A stretch of 64,000 bases of DNA from Strongylocentrotus purpuratus (taxonomy: Eukaryota > Echinodermata > Echinoidea > Camarodonta > Strongylocentrotidae), in contig NW_022145597.1 of assembly GCF_000002235.5 (NCBI RefSeq), forward strand, positions 186,001 to 250,000. The letters are read 5' to 3'. Below, piece after piece: positions 26,201 to 33,675 of this stretch (the first letter of the stretch is position 1; each line of letters begins with the position of its first letter). The position numbers were made by a program, and so were the translations under genes. Under the pieces are notes generated by a model, which saw nothing but the letters and a program-made list of their open reading frames with translations, was not told where the DNA came from and ran no database searches.

Positions 26201-29200
26201 AAAGTCAGAAGGACTTGGCAAGTTTACCGGGTATCCCAAATCGAAATCGCATCTCACACACAAACCTTCCGCCACACTCTTGGTAACTGGTAGTAGGAGA
26301 AAATTTGAAGAAATTATATTTTTAATTGTTGTATAACCAACCCAGGGAAAAAATTAAGTTTTTCATTTCGGGGGCTCCATTTCAAATTTTTTGGAAATTT
26401 TCGGGGGCTACTTTTTCAAATTTTGGGGGCTTTTTTTTCCATTTCGGGGGCTACTTTTTCATTAATTCTTAAAAGGATAGGCCTAGGGGGTCTACAGTTT
26501 GTTGAGATTTGTTTAGTAGGCTAAGGTTTCGGGCTTCCTGCTTCATAATTGCCTATTAAAAAAGAAACCCCTTTTTCTAGTTCAATTAACTAAGTTTTCA
26601 TGCATTGATTTGATGCAAGAACTGTGACATAATAGACCCTAGCTTGTGATTATTTCTGGCCATGAATTTCGATAATCATATTTCAAAGTAAAGTTTTTCC
26701 AAGAAAATCAGACAGTCGTTTAAAAACTTTAGTAATACTTTTACTAATTCTAAGCTCAGGTTTCGTACATCTATTCCCGAAACTATATAGAAATCGCGGC
26801 AATAATGATACAAACCAACAGCTATAGCAATTTCAAAGTGTCAAAACTCTTCGACTCAGAACTCACACACTGCACAGCGCGCAGCGTGACTCCAGGAAGC
26901 TCCAACACCGGCCGCCGCAGCCGTCCGCCTACGGTGCCAGTGTTGGAGCCTCCTGGAGTTAACTGCAGCGCAGCGTCCGTCATGGTGATTTTGTCTGATT
27001 TTCTTTACTTTGAAGAAATGATTATCAAAATTACGTAAACATGGCGATGCTGGAAAATAATCACAAAATAGGCTTTAAGTTCATACCTCTATTCATGGAA
27101 ACTTTATTAAATTGCGGCAATCATGATGGAAATTGATTTCAGTTTCGCGATTAGAGGTCTAGGTTCAGCTAATATGATCCACCAAAACAAAATCGACCGC
27201 GAAAAACTCGACCCCTACTCGATCTCGCAACTGCGAAAATGTACGTGTTTTGGCATACTTGTGTGCGACATGGTAAGCCAGGTAAGGTATGGAATATGGT
27301 TCGATATTTTTTACGCCCGATTTGTTGTGTATACAATTTTACACAGAGATTCAACAATACGAAGCTAGTAGAGAGCTCATGGGCAGCAAACTGTTCGTGA
27401 TTCGTGCTGTTCTAATAATTTATGGGCGCATTTTCACGGAAAACACTTGCGCCTTGCCGTCTAGTTTTAGATGATTATGGGCGCAATTGGTGGTTTTATG
27501 AGCGCAAATTTCTAAAAAGGGGCACGTCCAGTTTGAAAAAAAGGCACGTCGGCCAGTTTGAAAAAAAGGGCACGGCCTTTTTGGCCGTGAATTTATCTTT
27601 TTTTGGGAGGGCACCACGGCCAGTCGAGGGGCATCGACGGCCTGGCCGTCGATGGCCGTCGATTAATTTAAGGCCTGGTTTCAGTACAGTAGGGTATCTC
27701 CACGCCAGAGTTACGGGTCAAAGTTTGGATAGACTTCTAAACTAGCACCGAAGCTGCCCCCCCCCCCTATTCAGATCTAGAGGTCTAGATCCAGACAATA
27801 CATTACAAATCATAAATTAATCATCATTAATAAATTAATTAGACTAGATCTAATGAATAAATTAATGAATAAATGAATAGGGTCTAAATGAACAATATTA
27901 ATAATTGCAATAATAAGTATAATTACAATAATAATAACTAGAAATGCAATCGTGTCACAACGATGTGTTTGCAATGACGCCATGTTTCTACGTGTCAAAC
28001 GAAAGAGCTTATCTCGGACTATCCAGAGCAATTCATACAAAGTCTGTAGCTTCTGTGATACTGTAGATAGGTAGGGCGAAAGAAAGGCCTCAACAGGGAC
28101 CTTCATGATGGGATGGTAGTGACTATACGCCTACGAAGCAGTCTAAAAAACTGACGTCATGACCGATAAGTGTTATAATCGGGCGGAAACTCGGCGGAAC
28201 TTGTATAGTGACCCTTGTTCAAATGCGATTTACTCAAAATTTTCTATGTGAACATATACCATACTTGGTATCATTCGAAAGGGCACTTCATTGCGGTCAA
28301 TTTGACACCATTGTCATCTGCTCGCAACGTACTGCACGGATCAAACGCGCTGTTACGCAATGCATAGTAAATTCATCATTTTTGGCGATAACTTTGCGAA
28401 AAGGGCATTAAAAATTACTAAAGTTGGCAGACAGTTGTCACGTATATGGATACATGTGTCTGCCAAGTTTCAATGAGGCAGGTATAAAGATCGCCATTTT
28501 AGAGCAAGTTGAAGTTATTTCTCAATTTTCTTGAAAATGGTGAATTTGGAGGGCAATTTTCTCAAATTTGGTCAGTGATAGGGTATATAATTTTGTATAT
28601 GGCTGGAAAGGGCATAACTTCAAGTATCTAAATCCAAAAAAGGGTACGGGTCTGCCAAGCGATAATGGAGATACGGCCACAGAAAGAAAGCCAATTCCCA
28701 GAACTTTAGAGGGCGCTATTTATGTTTTGCAAAGTAATTGGAGCGTGAAATTTGGCATGGCTATGTGTAGACCGAAAACTTCAGTCTCTCTAATCGTCGG
28801 TTGTTCCACTGAGACTACGTCTGGCTCCACTAGACCTCCGATTATAGAGACTGAAGTAGATCTATGGCCTATCGGGACTGTACGGGACTGTACGGAACAA
28901 ATGGTTCGGTTCGACCGGACCGCGATGAATGAGATAGAGTCTATGCAACAAGATTTTCACTCTTTACCATGTTTACATCCTCATAACTGCTGCAATTATA
29001 ATAAAAATTAAAAATAACATGGGGTCTATAGCTTATTGAATTGGATGGGGTAGGCTAGGCCTAGACTATCGACTATTTCAAACTGACTGACACAGTTCTG
29101 CTGCCTGCTGAATATCTTTGACCAACGGCTACGCTGAAGTCGATGGCCCGGTCCTAGAGGCGTGACAATTGGTGAAGAACAGCTTAACCGGCAGACTGAG

Positions 29201-29403
29201 GCGACGACGGTCCCGGTCGATTCTAACGTTAGATCTAGTTTTAGATCTAGATCTATGTCTTCTTTTTTTACAGCTTACTCACCGTTTTCCGAATCAAGGA
29301 GACATGCGTGTTCTGATTCGCGATGGCTGTTTTCTCTTGATTTGTCCTTAGCATCATTTATCACTGATTTCCTGAGATTCGAAATTACCATTTCATCCAT
29401 CAT
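7911..29403 (-). CDS. SVOP/SVOPL-like major facilitator transporter, 14 exons, 3' end missing
   Basis: This is a predicted 12-TM organic-ion/sugar-type transporter of the synaptic vesicle 2-related (SVOP/SVOPL) family. Coding exons, 5' to 3': 29403-29283, 22557-22463, 21219-21049, 20497-20373, 19150-19087, 17822-17697, 16887-16756, 15961-15873, 15587-15511, 15038-14940, 11832-11721, 10414-10333, 8624-8535, 7952-7911. All joints keep phase, giving 475 codons against about 550 for human SVOP. Visible motifs are [13 protein letters not shown] (about 46-58), MADAFEIML (73-81), MFS motif [11 protein letters not shown] (119-128), [10 protein letters not shown] (176-185), SYYG-like LYYG in exon 9, and [12 protein letters not shown] (428-439) followed by [13 protein letters not shown]. 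The start is the first ATG after an in-frame stop. The last TM and C-terminal tail are not found. Details such as FGGYF and the EIMLI motif look closer to SVOPL than to SVOP. The substrate is unknown. Introns are loaded with mobile elements. Confidence 0.9.
8100..8290 (+). repeat. Dispersed ~170-bp repeat, copy 1
   Basis: Related copies at 24188-24345 (opposite strand), 36712-36885 and 52770-52925 share TCTCATCAAATCAGCTCT, ATTAGGCATTGTTTGCTAT and the end GTGGGGCTTTAA. No terminal inverted repeat or coding sequence is seen, and the superfamily is not determined. Confidence 0.75.
8535..8624 (-). CDS. Transporter exon 13 (TM11)
   Basis: Encodes [20 protein letters not shown] followed by [10 protein letters not shown], a near-exact match to the family's VYPT-x-x-R-A-L-x-x-G...ARxGAxITPFIAQ. 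The acceptor is TTTGTCAG and the donor ACAG|GTGAGA. Confidence 0.96.
8986..9266. mobile_element. MITE with GGGGGGTGTTTCACAAAG termini, copy 1
   Basis: The ends GGGGGGTGTTTCACAAAGAT and ATCTTTGTGAAACCCCCC are inverted and extend inward over TCCTAAG...CTTAGGA. The ~280-bp interior is AT-rich and non-coding. A sister is at 9671-9945, and a second subfamily with TTCATAAAGC ends is at 33730-34020 and 37143-37466. Confidence 0.85.
9671..9945. mobile_element. MITE with GGGGGGTGTTTCACAAAG termini, copy 2
   Basis: The inverted termini GGGGGGTGTTTCACAAAGAC and GTCTTTGTGAAACGCCCCC continue into CTAAGATC...GATCTTAG. The interior differs from the copy 700 bp upstream, so this is an independent insertion in the same transporter intron. 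Confidence 0.83.
10333..10414 (-). CDS. Transporter exon 12 (TM10)
   Basis: Encodes [20 protein letters not shown] and then LYVYTPE. R-A-x-I-x-G-x-F-Q and YTPE are strongly conserved in SVOP/SV2. The acceptor is TCTTGCAG and the donor GAG|GTTAGT, phase 0. Confidence 0.95.
10943..11355. mobile_element. CAGG...CCTG element with TAATAG target duplication
   Basis: The element begins CAGGGGTGATAGTGAGCAC and ends TTTTTATCAGGCCTG. TAATAG directly flanks both ends. The interior is a run of GGGAAAATTGGG/AATCGGG-type low complexity and poly-A. A second copy at 37803-38093 has its own 7-bp duplication (AAGGAGT). The short termini resemble hAT-like MITEs, although 6-7 bp is shorter than the usual 8. Confidence 0.75.
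11721..11832 (-). CDS. Transporter exon 11 (TM8-TM9)
   Basis: Encodes [20 protein letters not shown], then [16 protein letters not shown]. The second motif-A-like loop, E-W-F-G-R-R-K-T, matches DRLGRKKT of SVOP. The acceptor is TTCATACAG and the donor TCAAG|GTTAGA. Confidence 0.95.
11852..13450. repeat. 1.49-kb tandem duplication inside the polypurine region
   Basis: A ~100-bp unique segment starting GATTAATTTTAAGTCCTAA at 11852 recurs almost identically at 13345 and is followed each time by the GGGGGAGGGGGAGGG tract. This means roughly 1,493 bp were duplicated head to tail. The left copy begins 20 bp beyond the exon 11 acceptor, so the exon itself is not duplicated. Confidence 0.9.
11954..14517. 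repeat. 2.56-kb polypurine (GGGGAGGGGAAA)n tract
   Basis: The plus strand is essentially only G and A here, apart from the ~100-bp unique island near 13345-13450. It is built of AGGGGAAAGGGG, AAGGGAGAAAGGGATAAGGGG and related units. Long frames on both strands (Gly/Arg/Glu/Lys-rich or Pro/Ser/Leu/Phe-rich) are artefacts of the composition. The transporter transcript would carry the C/U-rich strand. Such DNA can form triplex (H-DNA) or G-quadruplex structures. Confidence 0.95.
14826..14905. repeat. Two-copy tandem repeat
   Basis: The segment AGCAATCAGTTTGTAATGTA followed by TGCACAAT occurs twice in direct order within 80 bp, in the intron just downstream of exon 10's donor. No function is evident. 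Confidence 0.75.
14940..15038 (-). CDS. Transporter exon 10 (luminal loop and TM8 start)
   Basis: Encodes [20 protein letters not shown] and then [14 protein letters not shown]. The EYPG end aligns with SEFPG of SVOP, and the two cysteines match the conserved extracellular loop. The acceptor is ATTTGTAG and the donor CCTG|GTAATT. The intron downstream holds the 2.56-kb polypurine tract. Confidence 0.93.
15511..15587 (-). CDS. Transporter exon 9 (TM7, YYG motif)
   Basis: Encodes [20 protein letters not shown] followed by GNTCA, matching NAFSYYGLVLLTTELFQAG of SVOP. The acceptor is TTTGCAG and the donor GCAT|GTAAGT. Confidence 0.95.
15873..15961 (-). CDS. Transporter exon 8 (start of TM7, divergent)
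   Basis: Encodes [14 protein letters not shown], then [11 protein letters not shown], and ends in a split Arg codon. Conservation is weak but phase fits both neighbours (29 codons plus 2 nt), and the end aligns with the LLLWFIWF region before the YYG motif. The acceptor is GGTTAG and the donor AACAG|GTAAAA. Confidence 0.75.
16345..16755 (-). repeat. Tandem copies of the exon 7 donor edge
   Basis: Starting next to exon 7 are about four degenerate direct copies of a ~60-75-bp unit. On the minus strand each reads GTCTTAAATTCAATGTTGAA, then a donor-like site, then a stretch like the start of intron 7. The authentic edge is GTCTTAAAATCAGTGTTGAA with ATT|GTAAGT. Copies near 16700 and near 16570 keep GTAAGT; those near 16645 and 16360 have lost it. 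The array therefore duplicates an exon end plus its 5' splice site. Confidence 0.8.
16756..16887 (-). CDS. Transporter exon 7 (central cytosolic loop)
   Basis: Forty-four codons beginning [14 protein letters not shown] and containing [20 protein letters not shown], equivalent to the LPESARYD...A-TLKRIA loop of SVOP. The donor is GAAATT|GTAAGT. This exon's 3' edge is the source of the tandem repeats just downstream at 16345-16755. Confidence 0.95.
17697..17822 (-). CDS. Transporter exon 6 (TM5-TM6)
   Basis: Forty-two codons starting [19 protein letters not shown], followed by [20 protein letters not shown]. The LGWR motif matches the family. The acceptor is TTTCAAG and the donor CAAG|GTATTT, phase 0. 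Confidence 0.95.
18685..18813 (-). mobile_element. tRNA-derived SINE
   Basis: Read on the minus strand, it begins GTAGAGGTGTTGCGGCC and has an A box in GGCCTAGTGGATAAG and a perfect B box GGTTCGATTCC about 35 bp on. CCCAGCCCAGCACTAATGTCC follows as the tRNA-unrelated start. A related copy is at 20930-21027. It sits in the intron between exons 5 and 6. Confidence 0.8.
19087..19150 (-). CDS. Transporter exon 5 (EFLPSKTRG motif)
   Basis: A short exon encoding [20 protein letters not shown]. The E-F-L-P-x-K-x-R-G loop is the family hallmark after TM4. The acceptor is TTTTTAG and the donor TCT|GTGAGT, phase 0. Confidence 0.95.
19270..19745. mobile_element. TTAA-flanked MITE, copy B
   Basis: The start TTAAAGGTAGTAATGCAAAG and end CTTTGTATTACCTTTAA are inverted and bounded by TTAA. 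The interior has the block TAGGCGCTATTTGAAATTTA, shared with 6909-7410 and 37641-38480. It is non-coding. Confidence 0.85.
20373..20497 (-). CDS. Transporter exon 4 (TM3-TM4)
   Basis: It encodes [17 protein letters not shown] followed by [15 protein letters not shown]. The [10 protein letters not shown] run matches the SVOP family TM4. The acceptor is CTTTTTCAG and the donor GG|GTATGA, splitting a Gly codon completed by exon 5. Confidence 0.95.
20570..20897 (-). mobile_element. Truncated MITE carrying a LINE reverse-transcriptase scrap
   Basis: The start CCGTAATTAACGGTGTATAA and adjoining poly-A/GCCAGT block match the end of the complete element at 22846-23457 in inverse orientation. On the minus strand the interior encodes [18 protein letters not shown], then after a frame change [12 protein letters not shown], then [12 protein letters not shown]. 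These are conserved RT palm motifs. The other end is lost near 20897. Confidence 0.75.
20930..21027 (-). mobile_element. tRNA-derived SINE, second copy
   Basis: The minus strand begins GTAGAGGTGTCGTGGTCGAG, with an A-box-like TGGTCGAGTGGAATAT and a B-box-like GGTACGAGTCC, then GCACTAATGTCCTTTGGCAA. It is related to 18685-18813 but diverged. It abuts the exon 3 donor side of the intron. Confidence 0.7.
21049..21219 (-). CDS. Transporter exon 3 (TM1-TM2, MFS motif A)
   Basis: Fifty-seven codons from [13 protein letters not shown] to ADKLGRRT. It contains the CEW motif, the SWQQAL stretch and the cytosolic loop motif [10 protein letters not shown], typical of MFS carriers. The donor is ACA|GTAAGA. 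A tRNA-derived SINE begins about 22 bp beyond the donor. Confidence 0.95.
21333..21777. mobile_element. TTAA-flanked MITE of a second family
   Basis: The ends TTAAAGGGAAATTCAACCC and GGGTTGGATTGCCCTTTAA are inverted with TTAA at both sides, and the interior is ~445 bp of non-coding DNA. A diverged, interrupted relative occupies about 24045-24800 in the opposite orientation. Confidence 0.85.
22463..22557 (-). CDS. Transporter exon 2
   Basis: It encodes [19 protein letters not shown] and then the start of TM1 (IVGFQV). The [12 protein letters not shown] motif is diagnostic for the SVOP/SV2 group. The acceptor is TTTTCAG and the donor GTGAGT, ending in phase 0. Confidence 0.93.
22846..23457. 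mobile_element. MITE (TA duplication) that captured LINE RT sequence
   Basis: The ~28-bp inverted termini start CCGTAAATCTCCGTGTATAA on the left and mirror it on the right. The right end repeats the GGTGCGCCTTATACACAG motif twice. TA flanks both ends, as for Tc1/mariner-like elements. The interior plus strand has [19 protein letters not shown] and, in another frame, GVPQGSILG, a fragment of a non-LTR reverse transcriptase. Confidence 0.8.
24045..24800. mobile_element. Diverged MITE interrupted by other repeats
   Basis: The flanking parts (about 24045-24187 and 24595-24800) match the halves of the 21333-21777 family in inverse orientation; for example GATCAGTGGATTGAGACC corresponds to the ATCCACTGACC region. 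Between them, 24188-24345 is the ~170-bp dispersed repeat, followed by ~240 bp of unassigned sequence. Confidence 0.6.
25606..27677. mobile_element. 2.07-kb element with CAGGCCTTAAATT termini
   Basis: The left end CAGGCCTTAAATTTCG and right end AATTTAAGGCCTG are inverted, and GTTTCA is repeated directly outside both ends. The flanks GGGTATGTTT and AGTAGGGTATCTCCACGCC lie together without the insert at about 44060-44090, which supports insertion here. The ends are rich in AAGGCCA/GGGCA low complexity. The interior has an inverted repeat at 26889-26958 (CTCCAGGA...CTCCAACAC). No transposase frame is recognised, so it is non-autonomous. The termini suggest a hAT relative. Confidence 0.75.
28766..28857. 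repeat. ~80-bp mini-element with inverted ends
   Basis: ACTTCAGTCTCTCTAATCG and CGATTATAGAGACTGAAGT bound an ~80-bp unit. An inverted copy, including the adjoining TAGACCGAAA flank, lies at 43534-43620 in TAF9 intron 1. It is too small to encode anything and reads as a tiny foldback repeat. Confidence 0.75.
29283..29403 (-). CDS. Transporter exon 1 (start codon)
   Basis: This encodes the cytosolic N-terminus, beginning [12 protein letters not shown] and ending LLDSEN. An in-frame TAG lies seven codons upstream of the first ATG, which supports this start. The donor is G|GTGAGT, and the split Asp codon is completed by exon 2. It has no strong family signature of its own. It is assigned by phase, donor quality and its acidic, hydrophilic character, which suits the SVOP N-terminus. 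Exon 1 is followed by a 6.7-kb intron. Confidence 0.75.
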
Positions 29404-31154
29404 TTTGACAGGATCATCTGTCTGCTACGGCTACGTTGCCGAATCACTAGGTAAACGTGCTAGGCCTATATAGTCTACGTCTGCGCTGCATGCACAATTT
29501 TTTAATTTTATTAAAGCATAACATCATTTAGAACTGGCAAAAACACATGCCTCCGCAAATTTGATAATTTATTTAAACTTGAAAATTTATTTAAACTTAA
29601 GATTTATTTAATTCTACATTGATTACAGCCCGGATATCAAACTATTGAACTGTTGTATAGCGCATTATAAATCATAGGGTCTGTGTTTTAAACTAGCCAC
29701 AGTTGACGATGATAATGACGATGGCAATAACATTTTTCTCATGGTACCCATAATAATTAGGGTATTGGAAAATACAATGAAATATGTAAAAATAAATTAT
29801 TGTAACCAAACAAACAAATTGTATATATAGTAATTGAAGTAGACCCTATATCATTTTACAAGGAAATTTAGGCAAATAAACGAGTATAGGCAAATATATA
29901 ATCAAATGATTTTTTTAAAAACTAAATAAGAAAATGATCAATTTTGTATAATGAATGATAATTAAACAAGTGAATAGATGAATAAATAAGTAACTAAGAA
30001 ACTAAATCAATCAATACATGAATAAATAAATAGATACATAAATATAATCATAAAATTAATACACTGAATTGACGAATGAACAACTGATTCTATTAATATT
30101 CAAAACATGTTAAATAATGGCGTGAGCATGCATGATTGCTGTTATGATGAGGAACTTTACTCAAATGAACTATAAACAAATTACCAAAGTGCTTCGAATG
30201 GTGAGGGGCAAAAAAGGTTTAGGCCTATATATAAACGAAGCATAATTTTCCTATATAGGACTACTTTTTCAAGATTGGAACAAGTTTCTTGCATGAAGAT
30301 GGAGACGAATGCATAAATAATGAAATCCATCACCAATAAAACTTCATCTACAGTATATATATATATACCCGAGGCTAGTGGTAGCTAGTCCATGGTTTCC
30401 ACAACGAAATTCAGCCGGCGGCAAGGGGTGGGGGGGGGGGGGGGAGGGGCAAATCTTGAGAATATATTTAGCGGCGAATCAGCCAGCCGGTGAATGGCGA
30501 ATGGGCGGGGGTGGTAAGAGCACTATATATTTTTATTTTGGTCCAGTACGTTTTGGGGGAAAAAAATTGCGCTGACCCAGCGGGGGGGTGGGGGGGGGGG
30601 ATGCTGGTGAGGAGAGGACCACTAATTATTATTATTATTTTTTTTTTAGGGGGGAGGTGAAGCGCCATTTTTACATGACTTTCTTTTTAACTCTCACTTT
30701 CACCTAACAGATAACCCTATAAGTTTTTGTTGCTGCTTCATTTCTAAATGTAGTTGATCATTTTTTTTAGGGGGTCAGGGCCTCAGGGGGCCGCTTTTGT
30801 TTTTTGTTTTTCAAAAGGTAAAATTTATGTTACTATCCCATTTTTTTTTTACCGGTTTGGGGGGGGGGGGGGGGGGCGGTAGAATCGGCCCGTGGATCCG
30901 CCCCCCCCCCCCTCCCCCCACACACACACTTTGGGAGACACTCAATCTGGATATCTAATGGGTGTATTTTATTTCGTAGGAAATGTATGATCTCTTATGC
31001 TTTACAGAATATCAAACTCCAATTTTCTTGACGGGTTGTACATGAAATGATGGCAACTGTTACTCTCATTCACAAGTCAGCAAAAAATCAAACTTAATCA
31101 TATCACAATCGAATTAGTTACAGTTAATGTAGTATTAAACCATTTTTTGCCTCT

Positions 31155-31236
31155 CTCTCTCTCTCATTATGTTGTTGTCATCTCCCATTCTTGTCGAAAT
31201 CTCTTCCCTCTCTCTCTGTGTCTCGATGTTAGCATT

Positions 31237-31289
<53 letters not shown>

Positions 31290-31700
31290 CTCTTCCCTCT
31301 CTCTCTCTCTCCCTCTGTATCTCTTCCCTCTCTCTCTGTATCTGTTCCCTCTGTCTCTCCCTCTATAATGTTACCCTTCTCTCTCTCTCTCCCTCATTGC
31401 ATCTCTTCCCTCTCCGATCTCCCTCTGCATCTCTTTCCTCTGTGTCTCTTCCCTCTCTTTGTAGCTCTTACCTTTCTCCCTCATGCCTCCCTCCCTCTCT
31501 TTGTATCTTTTACCTCCCTCTCTCTGTATCTCTTCCATCTCTCTTTGTATCTCTTACCTCTCTCTCTCTCTCTCTGTATCTCTTCCCTCTCTCTTTGTAT
31601 CTCTTTCCTCTCTCTCTCCCTCTCTCTCTCTTTCACTCTCTCTCTCTCTCTGTATCTATTCCTCTCTCATGCCCTGTTTCTATTGCCCTCCATCCTTCCC
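31155..31700. repeat. (CT)n-rich microsatellite
   Basis: Runs of CTCTCT are interspersed with TGTATCTCTTCC. The overlapping plus-strand open frames in several phases are only Ser-Leu repeats and are not annotated as genes. Confidence 0.95.
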
Positions 31701-32094
31701 TCTATCTGTACATCATAGAATTGAACAGTACAATACAATCTGATACATGTATATTGTTTATTTTCAAAACACAATCACGTTTACACATCTACTACAATGT
31801 GCACTGCAATGTGCATTCAACGACCCCATTCCATAGTTTCTTTAACATTTAACTATTTAACAAAATTCAGGAAGCTTATAGGAATTAAATAATATTCAGC
31901 AGTCATGGTTTCATGGTGCTTCCACAAACTTTGAACAAATTCCCACTTGAATTGTCTTCTTTATAAAAAAAGAAATGAAAACAAAATAGAGGAAGGGGTT
32001 ATTAATGCAAATAAAATATAAGTTAATTTGATGTACTGCTATAGTACAGAAAGCTGCACTAACCCTAGCCTACATGTATCTGATATGCGTCGGG

Positions 32095-32500
32095 CTTTAA
32101 GGCAAGTGTAATAATCGCGTTATGGAGACAGACATCGGCGCGGGCATCAACCTGAGCGCCCATCATCACTGGTGGACATGAAAAGTTTGATTTTCTTTTA
32201 TTTACATTATTTCGTTTGTAGAAAATGTAAGAACCCCCTGTAAAGCTCTGTCGTGAATATTTATGTAACATGGACCAAAATAGGCCAATGAACGATGAGG
32301 AACTTGGAGATGATATTTGATTGGTTGAATATAAGGGATCAATCACCAAATAAGGCTAGTGTTATGAATCATGCATGAAATACGCGTGTCACACATATGA
32401 TATGAATAATGATGAGTTCACCAGTGATGATAGGCGTTCGGGCTGACGCCCGTGCCGATGTCTGTCTACATAACGCGATTAGTATACTTTTGGTTTGTAA
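32095..32500. repeat. Inverted repeat, ~400-bp MITE-like
   Basis: Arms of about 65-70 bp at 32110-32172 and 32414-32478 are reverse complements at roughly 85% (landmarks AATCGCGTTATGGAGACAGA and CATAACGCGATTAGT, with ATCATCACTGGTG/CACCAGTGATGAT inside). The ~240-bp loop is non-coding. Confidence 0.75.
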
Positions 32501-32995
32501 TGGAAGCCAAGATGACGTTAACACGGGTGAGAAAAAAATCAATCTGCGCATGCGCGAATCTGAATATTCTCCGTCTCGTTGATTTTCACGATCATTCTCG
32601 GCCAAAATAGTTCATTGCCTAAACATTACAATTACGATGTAGATGTCGTATGATTGTATATCAACTGTACTTTGAGCTTGAATATCCAATTGTGGACAAA
32701 TTATCTACACTATTTCTGATAGTACACAACCACACAGCATGGAATCTGCTTATTCTAATGTCTGTTTGGTAAGTAGCCATCAACGTCCCCGTCCCCAGTA
32801 CCGAAACAGGTTGCAATGAAGACAGGAGCATGGTACAGGACGATCTTGGTTGAGTGAATTCTCCTGTCGTCTTTGGCTTCCGTTGCGAACTGAAAGCACG
32901 CTATTGATAAGAGAAGACATGCCACATCTAACTGTGGATTCGTTCGTTCGTGTCTCCTCAGATCAAGATTAGTGTACAGTTCCTAAATTAGATTA

Positions 32996-33130
32996 AATTA
33001 AATTAAGCTCTTCCATCGCCCCATGGCTGCGATAGCCGTCTCATTTACAAGGGCCAGGTCTTCATCTGTGCAACCCGTTCTGCCGCACTGCAAGATGTGG
33101 TCCATCGTCTGAGTCTCTCCAGAATAGATA
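32996..33130 (-). mobile_element. LINE 3'-end coding fragment
   Basis: The minus strand encodes SGETQTMDHILQCGR, then CTDEDLALVNETAIAAMGRW and a stop. The TMDHIL-C...CT-x-x-D-L-A pattern is typical of the C-terminal tail of non-LTR retrotransposon polymerases. The upstream frame at 33348-33139 is not recognised and is left uncalled. Nearby segments (GGTCAGGTAGCCTTAGGAGT) recur at 33510-33560, so this spot has also been locally duplicated. Confidence 0.65.
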
Positions 33131-33404
33131 GCAGAAGGTCAGGTAGCCTTAGGAGTGGGGAAGGCCAGGAAGCAAGACCTGTTGCATATCAGGTCTGTCA
33201 TCATATAATCCATTGATTGCTCCACAGGTTCTTTCCAATAGTTGGCCCTTGTCCTTGTGTGCATCAATACACTCACATGATACAATCCATTGCTCAATAA
33301 CTTCTTCCAAAGCTGTTTCTCAAAATCAATTGAGCAGAATGTCCTCAACCAGATGTTCCGGCGCAGTTTCAGTTCTTTGTATGAATGAAAGTGACATGTC
33401 CAAG

Positions 33405-33448
33405 TCAGTCATTATCTTCACGCTTCCTTTTAGCACTAGTCTTCGAGT
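33405..33448 (-). CDS. Duplicate terminal exon of TAF9 (possible alternative last exon)
   Basis: A near-copy of the end of TAF9 exon 6 follows the polyadenylation side of the gene. It reads (D)[13 protein letters not shown]-stop and is preceded by a plausible acceptor, CTCATTACAG. Its phase fits the exon 5 donor (AAAG joins AC), so skipping exon 6 would give a protein with the same KRKREDND end but lacking about 22 residues of exon 6. It could equally be an inert local duplication. Confidence 0.5.
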
Positions 33449-33568
33449 CTGTAATGAGAAAACATGCCACATCTGACTGTGGGTGAAGGTCACATAGCAA
33501 GAAGGTCACATAACAGAAGGTCAGGTACACAGGTAGCCTTAGGAGTGGGGAAGCAAGACATGTCCAAG

Positions 33569-33675
33569 TCAGTCATTATCTTCACGCTTTCTTTTAGCAC
33601 TAGCCTTTGAGTCGGTGATGATGCTGATTGGTGGTTTGATGTCGGGCTTCACATCACTCTGATTAAGTGAGGTAC
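33569..33675 (-). CDS. TAF9: TAF9 exon 6 (terminal)
   Basis: Encodes [15 protein letters not shown], then [19 protein letters not shown] and TGA, matching the KRKRED end of vertebrate TAF9. The acceptor is TAACTGCAG. A truncated second copy lies 160-230 bp downstream. Confidence 0.93.

Larger units (their letters stand above)
29404..32995. other. Intergenic region between TAF9 and the transporter
   Basis: No exon is recognised. The ~100 bp right of 29403 presumably holds the transporter 5'UTR and promoter, but no TATA box or other element can be named safely. 30420-30960 is studded with G and C runs. 31155-31700 is a long CT/TCTC microsatellite whose Ser/Leu frames are artefacts. Confidence 0.6.

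Noticed and set aside
28568-29011. 147-codon plus-strand open frame
   Set aside because: It crosses the ~80-bp inverted mini-element that is also found in reverse at 43.5 kb. It has no recognised domain or splice support.
31147-31852. Plus-strand Ser/Leu-rich frames
   Set aside because: They are products of the CT microsatellite, overlapping in three phases; not genes.
33139-33348. 69-codon minus-strand frame as a host gene
   Set aside because: It runs into a LINE tail fragment and locally duplicated sequence. No independent domain is seen, and it is likely repeat-derived.
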